Positions 7,925 through 16,793 are shown, counted from the stretch's first letter. The stretch is 51,061 nucleotides of DNA from Oceanobacillus caeni (GCF_019037185.1 NZ_JAHHXM010000026.1:1-51061), one strand, 5' to 3'. The notes: generated by a model not told the origin, from the letters alone. Translations and numbers: made by a program.

Positions 7925-8152
7925 TTGAAAAAATTAGGTAGAATCACAGCTGTTTTAGTAATAGCAGGAGCTTTAGTTATTGGAACTAACTTCTCTGCAA
8001 ATACGGTAGAAGCAGCGTCAACTAGTAAAACGATAGGATCTACCTCCCTTGGAAGTAAGTGGAGAGATGGTGAGATTGGATTCCAGGCGGGGTGTGCATT
8101 ATCAGAATGGCTTGGTTGGTTTAAATGCCATCCTTCACAGGTTCCTTGGTAA
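7925..8152 (+). CDS. Small secreted two-cysteine peptide (possible bacteriocin-like or signalling peptide)
   Basis: I place the start at TTG 7925 because GGAGAGG lies 9 bases upstream. This gives 75 residues. Residues 1-31 form a signal peptide: KKLGR, a hydrophobic core ITAVLVIAGALVIG, and a likely cleavage site after VEA or VEAA. The mature part is about 44 residues with a tryptophan-rich C-terminal half: GFQAGCALSEWLGWFKCHPS, then QVPW. Its two cysteines (57 and 68) could form one disulfide. A terminator follows 40 bases later. No processing, immunity or export gene is adjacent. I do not recognise the family, and antimicrobial or signalling roles are only possibilities. Confidence 0.65.
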   Translation: MKKLGRITAVLVIAGALVIGTNFSANTVEAASTSKTIGSTSLGSKWRDGEIGFQAGCALSEWLGWFKCHPSQVPW

Positions 8153-8193
8153 TTTCGAAGGGGAAAGGTTTTAAAATGGATGACGTAAAGGAA

Positions 8194-8224
8194 AGCGAGT
8201 AGCAATAGTGGCTACTCGTTTTCT
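8194..8224 (+). terminator. Terminator of the small secreted peptide gene
   Basis: An 8-bp stem CGAGTAGC (8196-8203) pairs with GCTACTCG (8211-8218) across a 7-base loop and is followed by TTTTCT. It supports the peptide gene as an independent transcription unit. Confidence 0.85.
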
Positions 8225-8557
8225 AGTTGCTGCGTAATTTTTATTCTGTCCTCTAAAATATTTACCTTCGTTAATCTCATCCAAAATGGAAATATTATAA
8301 GAGGGGTTGGAGGTTATTAGGTGTAGCACCAATTGGCTTATCGTGCAGCAGGGGATTTTTAAAGTTTAGGGAAAATAACGGACTACTTGTTAAAGCGAAG
8401 GACATGGTGCTAGAACGTAGAGACTTGTAGGGACAGGCCCCCGAATCCATCGTAGCGCTAACGGCTGAAAGGTCTGCTAGTTCAAAATGCATAACCATTT
8501 TACAAGTCTGAAATAAGCTATAAGAAGGTGTGAACCTGTGGAAAGGAAGAAAAGAAT
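8225..8557. other. Leader region of ybaK with a dispersed-repeat fragment
   Basis: No gene seen. At 8429-8448 the string AGGGACAGGCCCCCGAATCC resembles the GGGACAG element at 702, here without its pairing arm. A GGAAAGG ribosome site at 8541-8547 serves the following gene. Confidence 0.35.
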
Positions 8558-9043
8558 GTGGCAAAAAAGGTAACCAAAACAAATGCAGTTCGTTTGATTG
8601 AGCAGCAAAAGATTCCCTATGAATTATTAGAATATAACACTGAAGACGGAAAACCGGTAGATGGTATTTCTGTTTCTGAAAAAATCGGTTATCCTCATGA
8701 ATACGTTTATAAAACATTAGTTACTACAGCTGGTGCAAATCGTTACTACGTCTTTGTTGTGCCTGTTGCAAAGGAATTGGATTTGAAAAAAGCAGCTAAG
8801 GCGATAGGTGAGAAGAAAATTGAAATGCTTGCAATGAAGGATTTACTAAATCTAACTGGTTATATTCGTGGTGGTTGCTCACCAATCGGTATGAAAAAGC
8901 TGTTTCCAACCTATATTAATGTAAGTGCAGAAAAGTTGGAGTTTATGATTGTTAGTGCAGGAAAAATTGGAATGCAGTTAATAATAGCACCACAAGATTT
9001 GGCTAAAGCTTGTCGGGCAAAGTTTGCGGATGTTATTTCTTGA
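8558..9043 (+). CDS. ybaK: Cys-tRNA(Pro)/Cys-tRNA(Cys) deacylase, YbaK family
   Basis: The 161-residue protein matches YbaK in length and in motifs: a conserved [11 protein letters not shown] start, [11 protein letters not shown] (about 47-57) with the key lysine, and [11 protein letters not shown] (about 107-117) near the active site. YbaK removes cysteine mischarged on tRNA(Pro) by prolyl-tRNA synthetase, a housekeeping proofreading step in the cytoplasm. The start is GTG. The ATG two bases earlier is in another frame and leads nowhere. It stands alone and converges with glpT on a shared terminator. Confidence 0.92.
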   Translation: MAKKVTKTNAVRLIEQQKIPYELLEYNTEDGKPVDGISVSEKIGYPHEYVYKTLVTTAGANRYYVFVVPVAKELDLKKAAKAIGEKKIEMLAMKDLLNLTGYIRGGCSPIGMKKLFPTYINVSAEKLEFMIVSAGKIGMQLIIAPQDLAKACRAKFADVIS

Positions 9044-9083
9044 AAATAGGTGAGAATTACTAACTTACAGATAAAATAACAAA

Positions 9084-9110
9084 AGCTGCCTAATAAAATA
9101 TTAGACAGCT
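9084..9110. terminator. Shared terminator between ybaK and glpT
   Basis: The arms AGCTG-c-CTAATA and TATTAG-a-CAGCT form a near-perfect hairpin with a 3-base loop, with A-rich sequence to the left. It sits between the two convergent stop codons. Confidence 0.8.
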
Positions 9111-9122
9111 ACCCTAAGATTA

Positions 9123-10487
9123 TTAGTATTTTTTAATGACTTCTTGTCCACGGACATTCCATGTAAGAGCAAATAAAACAACAGCTAGGGCACAAGAAAT
9201 AGTTAGAAGAATAAATCCAGCATTCCAACCAGATCCTTCTACTACTGCCCCCATAATAGCGTTTGCTGCAACAGAACCACCAAGGTAACCGAATAAACCG
9301 GTTAATCCAGCAGCGGTACCTGCAGCTTTTTTAGGAACAAAGTCAAGTGCTTGTAAACCGATTAACATTACTGGCCCATAAATTAAGAATCCAATAGCAA
9401 TTAATGCAATATGGTCAATCAATGGATTTCCAGCAGGATTTAACCAATAAACAAGAACTGCAATTAATACTCCTAGCATGAAAACCACACCAGCTGGTCC
9501 ACGGCGCCCTTTAAATAATTTGTCAGAAATCCAGCCACATAATAATGTACCTGGAATACCAGCCCACTCATATAAAAAATAAGCGACACCAGATTCATTC
9601 ATATTGAAGCCTTTTTCTTCACTTAAATAGGTTGGAGCCCAGTCTAGAACGCCGTAGCGAACAAAATAAACAAAAATGTTCGCAATTGCAATTGCCCAAA
9701 CCCATTTGTTATTTAATACATACTTAAATAAAATTTCTTTTGTAGTTAACTCTGTTTCAAACGTTTTCTTCGATTTACTTGGATAATCATTACGATGTTC
9801 TTCAATTGACGGTAAACCAACTGATTGTGGAGTATCACGAATAAGCATATATGCAACAATGGCTACTAAAATAGCAACAATTGCAGGTATAATGAATACC
9901 CCTTCATATCCGATAAAGTGTGCACCAAAATATGTGGAGATTATGGAAACACCTGCAATAGCCAATGGAGCCATTAGCCCTCCACCAACATTGTGTGCCA
10001 CATTCCATATTGCGGTTTTACTACCTCTCTCATTAACACTGAACCAGTGTACTAACACGCGACCTGATGGTGGCCAGCCCATACCTTGAAACCAACCATT
10101 TATAAATAACATAATAAACATAATAGCAACTGTCGATGTAAAGAATGGAACAAATCCCATTAATAAATTAATGATAGCAGATAAGATTAAACCAGCTACT
10201 AAAAATATCCTGGCGTTACTCCTGTCCGAAACAGTACCCATTACAAATTTACTAATTCCATATGCAATAGATATAGCTGATAAGGCCAGCCCTAATTCCC
10301 CTTTTGAAAATCCTTCTTCTTGTAGATATGGCATTGCTAAAGAGAAGTTTTTACGAATTAAATAATAAGCTGCGTAACCGATAAAGATACCAATAAATAC
10401 CTGTAACCTTAGCTTCTTATACTCAGAATCAATTTGATCCTCAGGTAATCTTTTCACTGCTGGAGCAGGTTTAAAAAGTTTTAACAT
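9123..10487 (-). CDS. glpT: Glycerol-3-phosphate transporter, MFS (OPA) family
   Basis: The protein belongs to the organophosphate:phosphate antiporters. The N-terminal half has [15 protein letters not shown] with the conserved arginine, and [10 protein letters not shown] in the loop of the MFS fold. The middle has [20 protein letters not shown], the OPA signature, followed by NVAHNVGGG. These are hallmarks of GlpT, which exchanges sn-glycerol-3-phosphate for phosphate at the membrane. I start at ATG 10487 (454 residues) because TAGGAGGG lies 5-6 bases upstream. The earlier in-frame start lacks a ribosome site. Its promoter has a CcpA-type site and its leader an intrinsic terminator, which fits regulation by carbon catabolite repression and GlpP antitermination. 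The glpQ partner is not adjacent. Confidence 0.9.
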   Translation of the reverse strand: MLKLFKPAPAVKRLPEDQIDSEYKKLRLQVFIGIFIGYAAYYLIRKNFSLAMPYLQEEGFSKGELGLALSAISIAYGISKFVMGTVSDRSNARIFLVAGLILSAIINLLMGFVPFFTSTVAIMFIMLFINGWFQGMGWPPSGRVLVHWFSVNERGSKTAIWNVAHNVGGGLMAPLAIAGVSIISTYFGAHFIGYEGVFIIPAIVAILVAIVAYMLIRDTPQSVGLPSIEEHRNDYPSKSKKTFETELTTKEILFKYVLNNKWVWAIAIANIFVYFVRYGVLDWAPTYLSEEKGFNMNESGVAYFLYEWAGIPGTLLCGWISDKLFKGRRGPAGVVFMLGVLIAVLVYWLNPAGNPLIDHIALIAIGFLIYGPVMLIGLQALDFVPKKAAGTAAGLTGLFGYLGGSVAANAIMGAVVEGSGWNAGFILLTISCALAVVLFALTWNVRGQEVIKKY

Positions 10488-10610
10488 ACTAACCCTCCTA
10501 AGATGAAATATACAAATAGATGAAATATACAAATAGATGAAATGTTGTTAATTGCGAGGAATAAAAAAGAAACTAATTAAGTTCTAACCCCCTTTGTAAT
10601 AGAAAGAACG

Positions 10611-10665
10611 AAAAAAATTCAACTAAAATCTACACACTTGTTGGGTGTACAATTATTAGTTGAAT
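10611..10665 (-). terminator. Leader terminator (attenuator) upstream of glpT
   Basis: On the minus strand, ATTCAACTAA (10665-10656) pairs perfectly with TTAGTTGAAT (10626-10617), with an inner TACAC/GTGTA pair, and six more T follow (10616-10611). It lies between the glpT promoter and its ribosome site, about 125 bases before the start codon. In Bacillus the antiterminator GlpP acts on such leader terminators of glp genes. GlpP control here is inferred. Confidence 0.75.
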
Positions 10666-10699
10666 CTCCAAATCTCCATCACAATTAACTTGTACTGTT

Positions 10700-10728
10700 A
10701 TTGTAAACGCTCTTTTGTATGAGGTCAA
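10700..10728 (-). promoter_or_regulatory. glpT promoter with internal cre site
   Basis: On the minus strand there is TTGACC (10728-10723), a 17-bp spacer and TACAAT (10705-10700). The spacer and -10 contain AAAGAGCGTTTACA (10715-10702), which matches the CcpA consensus TGWNANCGNTNWCA at all positions except the first two. CcpA binding would block transcription when glucose is present. Confidence 0.7.
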
Positions 10729-10740
10729 TATATTTTGTAG

Positions 10741-11049
10741 GAATTAGGGTCAGCCCCAACCACTTAGTTTATTGTCAATCTTTTGAAATTCGTAGGTTAA
10801 ATTGCTGAGTTTTACAAAATTTATTTCTGGATCCGGAAAAGGGTGCTGAAAAAGGGCTTTTCAATGGTCTCAAAACTGTCACTGTGTTCCATGGAAAAAA
10901 GAAGTATTCCTTAACTCTTCTCTAATTAAATTCCGAATATTCACCTGTTGCTTGGTTTTCAATGTTATTAATCTATTTAAAATTATATAAATAGTGGTAC
11001 AATAGCGCTAAGTATATCTAGAAATTTGTCAAAAAGAGGTGATAGGTTG
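10741..11049. other. Intergenic region upstream of the sigma-54 activator
   Basis: About 310 bases with no gene seen. A possible -10 box TACAAT at 10998-11003 and the ribosome site AGAGGTGAT at 11035-11043 belong to the following regulator. No good -35 box was found. Confidence 0.35.
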
Positions 11050-12456
11050 GTGAATGAATTAGAGCTTCTAAAAATGGAATTGGATGGGATCCTTGATGCA
11101 TCCAACGATAATATTGTTGTAACAGATGGAGAAGGAAGGGTTCTACGGGTTAGTTCCAATTGTACCAGCATTTATGGAAAGGAACAGGACGATTTAGTTG
11201 GTAAAACGATATTCCACTTAGAAAAGGAGCACATTTTTTATCCCTCGGTAACGGCATTCGTCTTAAAAGAGAAAAAGGAAGTTCAGGTCATGCAAAGGAC
11301 CCCGACTGGTAAGGTTATTATGGCTACTGGGATTCCTGTATTTGACTGGAAACGTGATATTGTTCGGGTTATTAGTTTTTCCCATGATTTAACGGAAATC
11401 CAACAGTTAAAAGAAGACTATGAACAATTACGTACAAAAATGGTGAAATATGAGTCCGAGATAGAAGAATTAAGAGAAAAAGAATCAAAACCTGATCAAG
11501 TTGTCATTAAAAGTAAAGCGATGATGGAAATACGTGAATTATTGAATCGTGTAGCAAAGTCGGATGCAACTGTTGTTTTACTTGGGGAGTCAGGAGTTGG
11601 GAAAAATGTCTTTGCCCGTTCTTTACACGATGGAAGTGATAGACATAAGGCTGAGTTTATCGAGGTAAATTGTGGAGCGATTCCGGAGACGCTTTTTGAA
11701 TCTGAATTATTCGGCTATGAACCTGGGTCTTTTACTGGTGCTAGTAAAAATGGTAAAGCAGGGATGATTGAGCTTGCCCATCAAGGAACGTTATTTCTTG
11801 ACGAAATTGCTGAATTACCACTTGCGATTCAAGTTAAATTATTAAAAGTACTACAAGATAGGAAGGTTACCCGTATTGGCGGTTCTAAGTCAAAGAATGT
11901 TGATTTCAGGCTTATTGTTGCAACCAATCAGGACTTGGAGGAAATGGTTAATCAAGGGAAGTTCAGAAAGGACTTATTTTATCGCTTGAATGTGATACCG
12001 ATTACAATTCCTCCATTGCGTGATAGGAAAGACGATATTTATCATCTAGCTCAAAATTATTTGTCTATTTTCAATAAGAAATATAACATGAAAAAATTTT
12101 TTCATTCGTCGACAATAGATGCTTTTCAGCAATATGAATGGCCTGGAAATGTCCGAGAACTTGAAAATCTTGTTGAACGTTTAGTATTAACTTCCGATAC
12201 AAACGTAATTTATCCGTCCAGTCTACCCTTTGTCAAAGAGATGGAAACGTTTGAGCAATATAGAGAGGAATGGCCGCTTGAAACCTTTGAACAACGAGGA
12301 TTGACATTGCAGGAAGCATTGGAAGAAGTTGAAAAAAGTTGGTTGAGACGTGCTTATAGACAATATAAAACTACGTACGAAATGGCCGATTATCTTGGCT
12401 TGAGTCAGCCGACAGTTGTCCGCCGTTTGAAAAAGTACAATATTAATTCAAAATGA
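11050..12456 (+). CDS. Sigma-54-dependent activator with PAS domain (RocR-like)
   Basis: Domains in order: an N-terminal PAS sensor (about 10-115, with DASNDNIVVTDGEGRVL), a coiled-coil linker rich in charged residues (about 117-150), an AAA+ domain with GESGVGKN (about 179-186), GSFTGA (about 226-231) that contacts sigma-54, and LFLDE (about 248-252), and a C-terminal Fis-type helix-turn-helix (YEMADYLGLSQPTVVRRLKK). I chose GTG 11050 because the ribosome site AGAGGTGAT ends 7 bases upstream; TTG 11047 is also possible. A -24/-12 promoter and three matching palindromes follow the gene, so it most likely activates the amidinohydrolase-symporter genes in response to the guanidino substrate. 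Confidence 0.88.
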   Translation: MNELELLKMELDGILDASNDNIVVTDGEGRVLRVSSNCTSIYGKEQDDLVGKTIFHLEKEHIFYPSVTAFVLKEKKEVQVMQRTPTGKVIMATGIPVFDWKRDIVRVISFSHDLTEIQQLKEDYEQLRTKMVKYESEIEELREKESKPDQVVIKSKAMMEIRELLNRVAKSDATVVLLGESGVGKNVFARSLHDGSDRHKAEFIEVNCGAIPETLFESELFGYEPGSFTGASKNGKAGMIELAHQGTLFLDEIAELPLAIQVKLLKVLQDRKVTRIGGSKSKNVDFRLIVATNQDLEEMVNQGKFRKDLFYRLNVIPITIPPLRDRKDDIYHLAQNYLSIFNKKYNMKKFFHSSTIDAFQQYEWPGNVRELENLVERLVLTSDTNVIYPSSLPFVKEMETFEQYREEWPLETFEQRGLTLQEALEEVEKSWLRRAYRQYKTTYEMADYLGLSQPTVVRRLKKYNINSK

Positions 12457-12508
12457 ATCAAATAATTCATTTTGAATTAATAGATTATGTTTTGATTCAA
12501 TAATGAAT
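12443..12508 (+). promoter_or_regulatory. Upstream activating sequences for the sigma-54 activator
   Basis: Three copies of ATTCA-N3/4-TGAAT occur at 12446-12458, 12465-12477 and 12495-12508. The first two lie within one large perfect inverted repeat with 16-bp arms (12443-12458 and 12465-12480) that overlaps the activator's stop codon. They lie about 70-130 bp upstream of the expected start of the sigma-54 transcript, the normal distance for enhancer sites. The large hairpin may also terminate the activator transcript. Confidence 0.65.
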
Positions 12509-12551
12509 TGATTTTTTAAAGAAGTAGCTTGATAATACAACTTTTTATAAT

Positions 12552-12567
12552 TGGCATGAAATTTGCA
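12552..12567 (+). promoter_or_regulatory. Sigma-54 (-24/-12) promoter
   Basis: TGGCATG-AAAT-TTGCA matches the consensus TGGCACG-N4-TTGCW at all but one position, with exact spacing. It lies 41 bases before the amidinohydrolase ATG and directly downstream of a sigma-54 activator gene. It is the only such promoter recognised in the window. Confidence 0.9.
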
Positions 12568-12608
12568 ATCTATAATTTACAAAAATAATAATTTGGGGAG
12601 GAATTAAA

Positions 12609-13565
12609 ATGTATCAACCAAAAGATTCATCAAAATCACCGCGCTTTACAGGACCGCGTACATTTATGCGATTGGAACATATTGAAACAACAGACAATGT
12701 AGATTTTGTAGTTATGGGGGTACCATTCGATACAGCTGCATCTAACCGAACTGGACAAAGATATGGCCCACAACATATTCGGGATTTTTCTGTATTGCTT
12801 CGTCCTTATAACCCTGATCAGGATATAAATATTTTTGATTATTGTTCTGGAGTAGATTACGGGGATGTAGATGTCATTCCAGGAAATATTCATCGAACTT
12901 ACGATAACATTGTAAATGCACTTGAACCAGTCCTAGATAAAGAGATAATTCCGGTTATAATGGGTGGCGATCATTCTATTTCATTGGGTCATTTACGAGC
13001 TTTTGCAAAAAAATATGGACCGATTGCACTTGTTCACTTTGATTCGCACGGTGATACATGGGACAATTATTTCGGTGAAAAGTATATGCACGGAACACCA
13101 TTCCGTCGAGCTGTAGAAGAAGGATTGATTGATGTTGATCATTCCATTCAGGTAGGTATGCGTGGGCCACTTTATGGTCCAGAAGATATTGAAGATGCGA
13201 GGAAGCTTGGATACGAAGTTATTCCAATGAAGGAAGTAAGAGAAATCGGTTATGAAAAGGTGATTGAGCGAATTCATGCCCGCGCAGGAGATAGACCGGT
13301 ATTTGTTACATATGACATCGACTTCCTTGATCCTGCCTATGCACCAGGAACAGGTACACCTGAGGTAGGCGGTCCAACTAGTTATGAGGGGCTAGAATAT
13401 GTCAGAGGTTTACACGGGCTTGATATTAAAGGTTTTGACCTTGTTGAAGTTTTACCGACATATGACAGTGGTGAAATTACAGCTGTAGCAGCATCTTCAA
13501 TCATTTTTGAGATGATCAGTTTGATAGCTATGAAAAAACGTACACAGCAAGAAGAAAATAAATAA
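12609..13565 (+). CDS. Arginase/agmatinase-family amidinohydrolase, probably guanidinobutyrase
   Basis: The 318-residue protein has all manganese-ligand motifs of ureohydrolases: GGDHS (119-123), DSHGDT (145-150), the substrate-loop histidine in MHGTPF (160-165) and DIDFLDP (236-242). These enzymes cleave a guanidino group to urea and an amine. Its sequence type is agmatinase-like. The same region encodes GabT, GabD and GabR, so 4-guanidinobutyrate, giving GABA plus urea, is the best substrate guess; agmatine, guanidinopropionate or guanidine remain possible. It is expressed from the sigma-54 promoter 41 bases upstream, and a symporter gene follows on the same strand. Confidence 0.85.
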   Translation: MYQPKDSSKSPRFTGPRTFMRLEHIETTDNVDFVVMGVPFDTAASNRTGQRYGPQHIRDFSVLLRPYNPDQDINIFDYCSGVDYGDVDVIPGNIHRTYDNIVNALEPVLDKEIIPVIMGGDHSISLGHLRAFAKKYGPIALVHFDSHGDTWDNYFGEKYMHGTPFRRAVEEGLIDVDHSIQVGMRGPLYGPEDIEDARKLGYEVIPMKEVREIGYEKVIERIHARAGDRPVFVTYDIDFLDPAYAPGTGTPEVGGPTSYEGLEYVRGLHGLDIKGFDLVEVLPTYDSGEITAVAASSIIFEMISLIAMKKRTQQEENK

Positions 13566-13723
13566 AGGTATTATGAGGTGAGAATTTCTACTTATAGGGT
13601 TCTTTACCTCCTTCTATTATATTCATTCAAATGGTAGGGAATTATTATAAATAACGGATGTGGTTTTCTGAATATTCTGTTGTGGATCTATATTAAAAAA
13701 GTTATAAGGAAGGTGAGACGGAA

Positions 13724-15133
13724 ATGACATGGATTGATATGATGATTATTATTATTTATTTCGCTATCCTTGTTGTAGTCGGTATAATTGGTACCATTAA
13801 AGCGAAAACATCAGAAATCTATATTTTAGCAGGGAGAAATCTTGGCGTTTTCATGCTCTTTGGTTGTTTGACTGCTGTTTTTCTTGGTGGTTCTTCGACA
13901 ATAGGGTCAGCCCAACTCGGTTATGAAATTGGATTTTCAGGAGTTTGGTTTGTCTTTTCAATGGGCCTAGGTATTACCTTTTTTGGTATTTTTTTGCTTA
14001 AAAAGGTAACTGGCTATAAATTAATGACTATTAGTGAGTTACTTGGTAAACTCTTTAATGTTGAATCAAAATTAATTGGAGCTGTAATCGCCGCTATTTA
14101 TGCCCTAATGGTAAGTGTTACCCAAGTAATTGCTATTGGTGCGCTTTTAAGTGCTATTTTCGATTGGAATTTGGTTTTCTCCATGTTAATCGGTGGGGGA
14201 GTCGTGTTTTTCTATACCATTCTTGGTGGTATGTGGTCTGTGTCCATGACAGATATTATCCAGTTTTCGATCATGACAGCTGGTATATTTTTAATCATGC
14301 TACCAACCAGCTTGTCAAAAGTAGGAGGTTTTGCTGAATTAACAGCACAATTGCCTAGCTCGTACTTTGATTTTTCTGCTATTGGGTTTAAGGAAATTAT
14401 CCAATATCTCTTGACCTTTACACTTGGAATGATGGTAGGGCAGGATATTTGGCAGCGCTATTTTACTGCAAAGAACCTTAAAACAGCCCGTACTGGGGGA
14501 ATACTTGTCGGAGTCTATAGTCTATTATATTCTTTAGCAATGGTTATTATTGGTATGTGTGCGCTTATTGTCCTTCCAAGTATAGAGAATACACAAAATG
14601 TCTTTACAAGTATGGCCTTTGAAACATTACCTACGGGGCTTCTAGGCATCGTTTTTGCGGCAGTGGCAGCAGCAATTATGTCAACCGCATCTGGTACATT
14701 ATTGGCTTCTTCAACCTTAATTACTAAAGATATTTTAAAGGATCATTTTTTTAAAGATATATCGGATAGGCAATTTTTGTTACTATCACGTGTAACTACG
14801 TTGGTTATTGGTATCGTTGCCATTGTTATTGCACTATGGATTCAAGAGCTTCTTGTTGCAATTGATGTAGCCTATGCCCTGTTAGCGGGATCCATTTTCA
14901 TTCCGATAGTGTTTGGTTTGTTTTGGAAAAGAGCTACTGCAAAAGCTGCATTTTATTCGATTGTGATTAGTGCGGTGGTTGTTTTAGCCGGCCTTGCTAT
15001 TGAAGGGCTCTCTTCAAGTAACCCGATATTATATGGAATCGCTGTCAATATTATTGTGATGATTGTTGTTTCAATGATGGATCGAACGGAAAAACCGGAA
15101 GAAGTGCAGACCAACGAAACGATGGATGCGTGA
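13724..15133 (+). CDS. Sodium:solute symporter, probable guanidino-compound importer
   Basis: A 469-residue SSS-family protein with about 13 hydrophobic segments. It has IYILAGRNLGVFML near residues 32-45, LGGMWSVSMTDIIQFSIM (about 167-184), the family core motif, and IVFAAVAAAIMSTASGTLLAS (split: IVFAAVAAAIM and STASGTLLAS, about 309-329). It should couple sodium entry to uptake of an organic solute. It follows the amidinohydrolase by 158 bases with its own GGAAGGTGA ribosome site and no clear terminator between them, so both probably share the sigma-54 promoter. That makes the hydrolase's guanidino substrate its likely cargo. Confidence 0.85.
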   Translation: MTWIDMMIIIIYFAILVVVGIIGTIKAKTSEIYILAGRNLGVFMLFGCLTAVFLGGSSTIGSAQLGYEIGFSGVWFVFSMGLGITFFGIFLLKKVTGYKLMTISELLGKLFNVESKLIGAVIAAIYALMVSVTQVIAIGALLSAIFDWNLVFSMLIGGGVVFFYTILGGMWSVSMTDIIQFSIMTAGIFLIMLPTSLSKVGGFAELTAQLPSSYFDFSAIGFKEIIQYLLTFTLGMMVGQDIWQRYFTAKNLKTARTGGILVGVYSLLYSLAMVIIGMCALIVLPSIENTQNVFTSMAFETLPTGLLGIVFAAVAAAIMSTASGTLLASSTLITKDILKDHFFKDISDRQFLLLSRVTTLVIGIVAIVIALWIQELLVAIDVAYALLAGSIFIPIVFGLFWKRATAKAAFYSIVISAVVVLAGLAIEGLSSSNPILYGIAVNIIVMIVVSMMDRTEKPEEVQTNETMDA

Positions 15134-15235
15134 TCAACGTTGTTAGTTGTTTCAGAATTAAATAATTCCAATTAGGAAATTAACTTCTCTGAAATTAGTA
15201 TTTTACTTTCAAAAAGATAGAATTAAGATTTGCCC

Positions 15236-15274
15236 CATTTTAGAGGGTAGTAACACTACTATCCTCTAAAAATG
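15236..15274. terminator. Terminator between convergent symporter and gabR
   Basis: CATTTT-AGAGGGTAGT pairs with ACTATCCTCTAAAAATG through a 6-base loop with one G-T pair and one bulge. It separates the two convergent genes and could work in both directions. Confidence 0.75.
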
Positions 15275-15330
15275 AGACTATGGAGATTCCCAACTCGAAA
15301 AAGGGATATTTCCGTGATCCCCAATTTTCC

Positions 15331-16749
15331 CTAATAAATTACCCGATACAACCGCTCCACAGCTTCTCCAATATCTTCTTCTTGGATAGTTGCAAACCCA
15401 ATGATTAACGTTATTTTATTTTCATTTGCAGGAATCTCTTTTAACATAAATCGGGTAAGGGAATAGATTTCTAGTTTTTCCTCTTTAGCCTTTGCCTCTA
15501 CTTCTTCATAGGTTTTGTTTGTTTTGAATTCGGCAAGAAAATGAAGACCCGCTGGAATATCCTGGATGGTAATGTCTTGTTTGAATCGAAACCTAAGCTT
15601 TTGAATAAGTTGTTTTCTTTTATTTTCATAATGATGGTTCATTCGTTTGATGTGCTTTGCATACTCCCCAGTTTCTATAAAATAATGGAGCGTGAACAAA
15701 TTTAATGAATTGCTTCCTTGTATCCAGCTGGAATAATGACGTTTATATTCTCTTAATAGTTTTATAGGCAAGACAAGATAACTTATCCGAAAACTTGGCA
15801 GCATTGTTTTGGAAAAGGTACCGGCGTAGATGACACGTTGATTGCGGTCAAGACTTTGTAAGGAAGGGATGTTATCGGTTCCATATTTAAATTCACTATC
15901 ATAATCATCCTCCACAATATAGGCATCATGAGCATTAACAACCCAATTTAGTATTTCAATTCTTCTTGATATAGGCATAATATTGCCTGTTGGGAATTGA
16001 TGAGATGGTGTAATAAAAAGAAAGTTAGGGTTCAATGCTTCGACTTTTTCTACGTTAATGCCTTGCTCATCTAACGGAATCGGTGTGACTCTAAAATTCA
16101 TATTCTCTAACAGTTGGTAGAAGCGAAAGTAACCGGGATTTTCCATAGCAACTTTTGTGTTTTGCTTTTGCATACTCATTAGTTGACGAATAAGTGGTTG
16201 TGTTCCAGGTCCAATAATGACTTGTTCTGGTTCACAAACTACCCCGCGACTCCTTGCAATTAAACGTGAAATAGTTTGACGAACAAGATAAGGACCTTGT
16301 GGATGGGCGATTTCCGAAAGCTCTTCTCCGTGATTTTTAATTGCCATCTTTTCGCATTTCATCCATTCCTTGAAGGGAAACATGGTAATATCCGCCGTCA
16401 TATGGGATAAAGAAAGCCAAGCTGATTTATCCTCTGTATGCTTTTCCCTTAAATCAAGTGGGAAATCCATCTGTTTGGAAAATTCATTTGGACTTTCAAA
16501 TTTCGTTATTTTTTCTACATAGTATCCTTTTCTTTCAATGGTATAAATATATCCTTCAGCAAGTAGCTGTTCATATGCATTAGAAACCGAATTGATGCTT
16601 ACCCCCAGTTCCTCCGCTAATTTCCTTTTAGAAGGGAGTTTTTCATCGGTGAGAAGCTTTTTATTTAAAATCAATTTCCTAATTTCCGTATAGATTTGTT
16701 GATAGATGAACTTTTTTTGATTATTGGTGTTGATTTTAATAAAAATCAT
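15331..16749 (-). CDS. gabR: GabR-like regulator (MocR family, GntR HTH fused to aminotransferase)
   Basis: An N-terminal GntR winged helix (about 5-70: IYQQIYTEIRKLILNKKL, then LPSKRKLAEELGVSINSVSN) is fused to a fold-type I aminotransferase domain of about 350 residues. That domain includes VEDDYDSEFKYG and the PLP-lysine segment AGTFSKTMLPSFRISYL. Such proteins bind PLP and an amino acid, not for catalysis but to switch transcription; GabR responds to GABA. I chose ATG 16749 because GGAG lies 8 bases upstream. The ATG at 16800 overlaps a TATAAT-like box and has no ribosome site. It is divergent from gabT, with tandem TCTGGTAC repeats between. Confidence 0.87.
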   Translation of the reverse strand: MIFIKINTNNQKKFIYQQIYTEIRKLILNKKLLTDEKLPSKRKLAEELGVSINSVSNAYEQLLAEGYIYTIERKGYYVEKITKFESPNEFSKQMDFPLDLREKHTEDKSAWLSLSHMTADITMFPFKEWMKCEKMAIKNHGEELSEIAHPQGPYLVRQTISRLIARSRGVVCEPEQVIIGPGTQPLIRQLMSMQKQNTKVAMENPGYFRFYQLLENMNFRVTPIPLDEQGINVEKVEALNPNFLFITPSHQFPTGNIMPISRRIEILNWVVNAHDAYIVEDDYDSEFKYGTDNIPSLQSLDRNQRVIYAGTFSKTMLPSFRISYLVLPIKLLREYKRHYSSWIQGSNSLNLFTLHYFIETGEYAKHIKRMNHHYENKRKQLIQKLRFRFKQDITIQDIPAGLHFLAEFKTNKTYEEVEAKAKEEKLEIYSLTRFMLKEIPANENKITLIIGFATIQEEDIGEAVERLYRVIY

Positions 16750-16762
16750 TCTCTCGCTCCAA

Positions 16763-16793
16763 TCTGGTACCTTTGGAATTTGAATTCTGGTAC
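16763..16793. promoter_or_regulatory. Putative GabR operator (direct repeats)
   Basis: TCTGGTAC occurs at 16763-16770 and again at 16786-16793, a direct repeat with 23-bp period. On the other strand this reads GTACCA twice, close to the ATACCA direct repeats known for Bacillus subtilis GabR. It covers the gabR promoter region (a TATAAT-like box at about 16795-16800, minus strand) and lies about 60 bp before gabT. Binding is inferred. Confidence 0.55.

Noticed and set aside
8295-8717. 140-codon minus-strand frame overlapping ybaK
   Set aside because: It overlaps the start of ybaK antisense and has no ribosome site or protein-like pattern.
13573-13613. Terminator between the amidinohydrolase and the symporter
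   Set aside because: GAGGT and ACCTC pair, but the loop is about 28 bases and the T-run is poor. Read-through to the symporter is likely.
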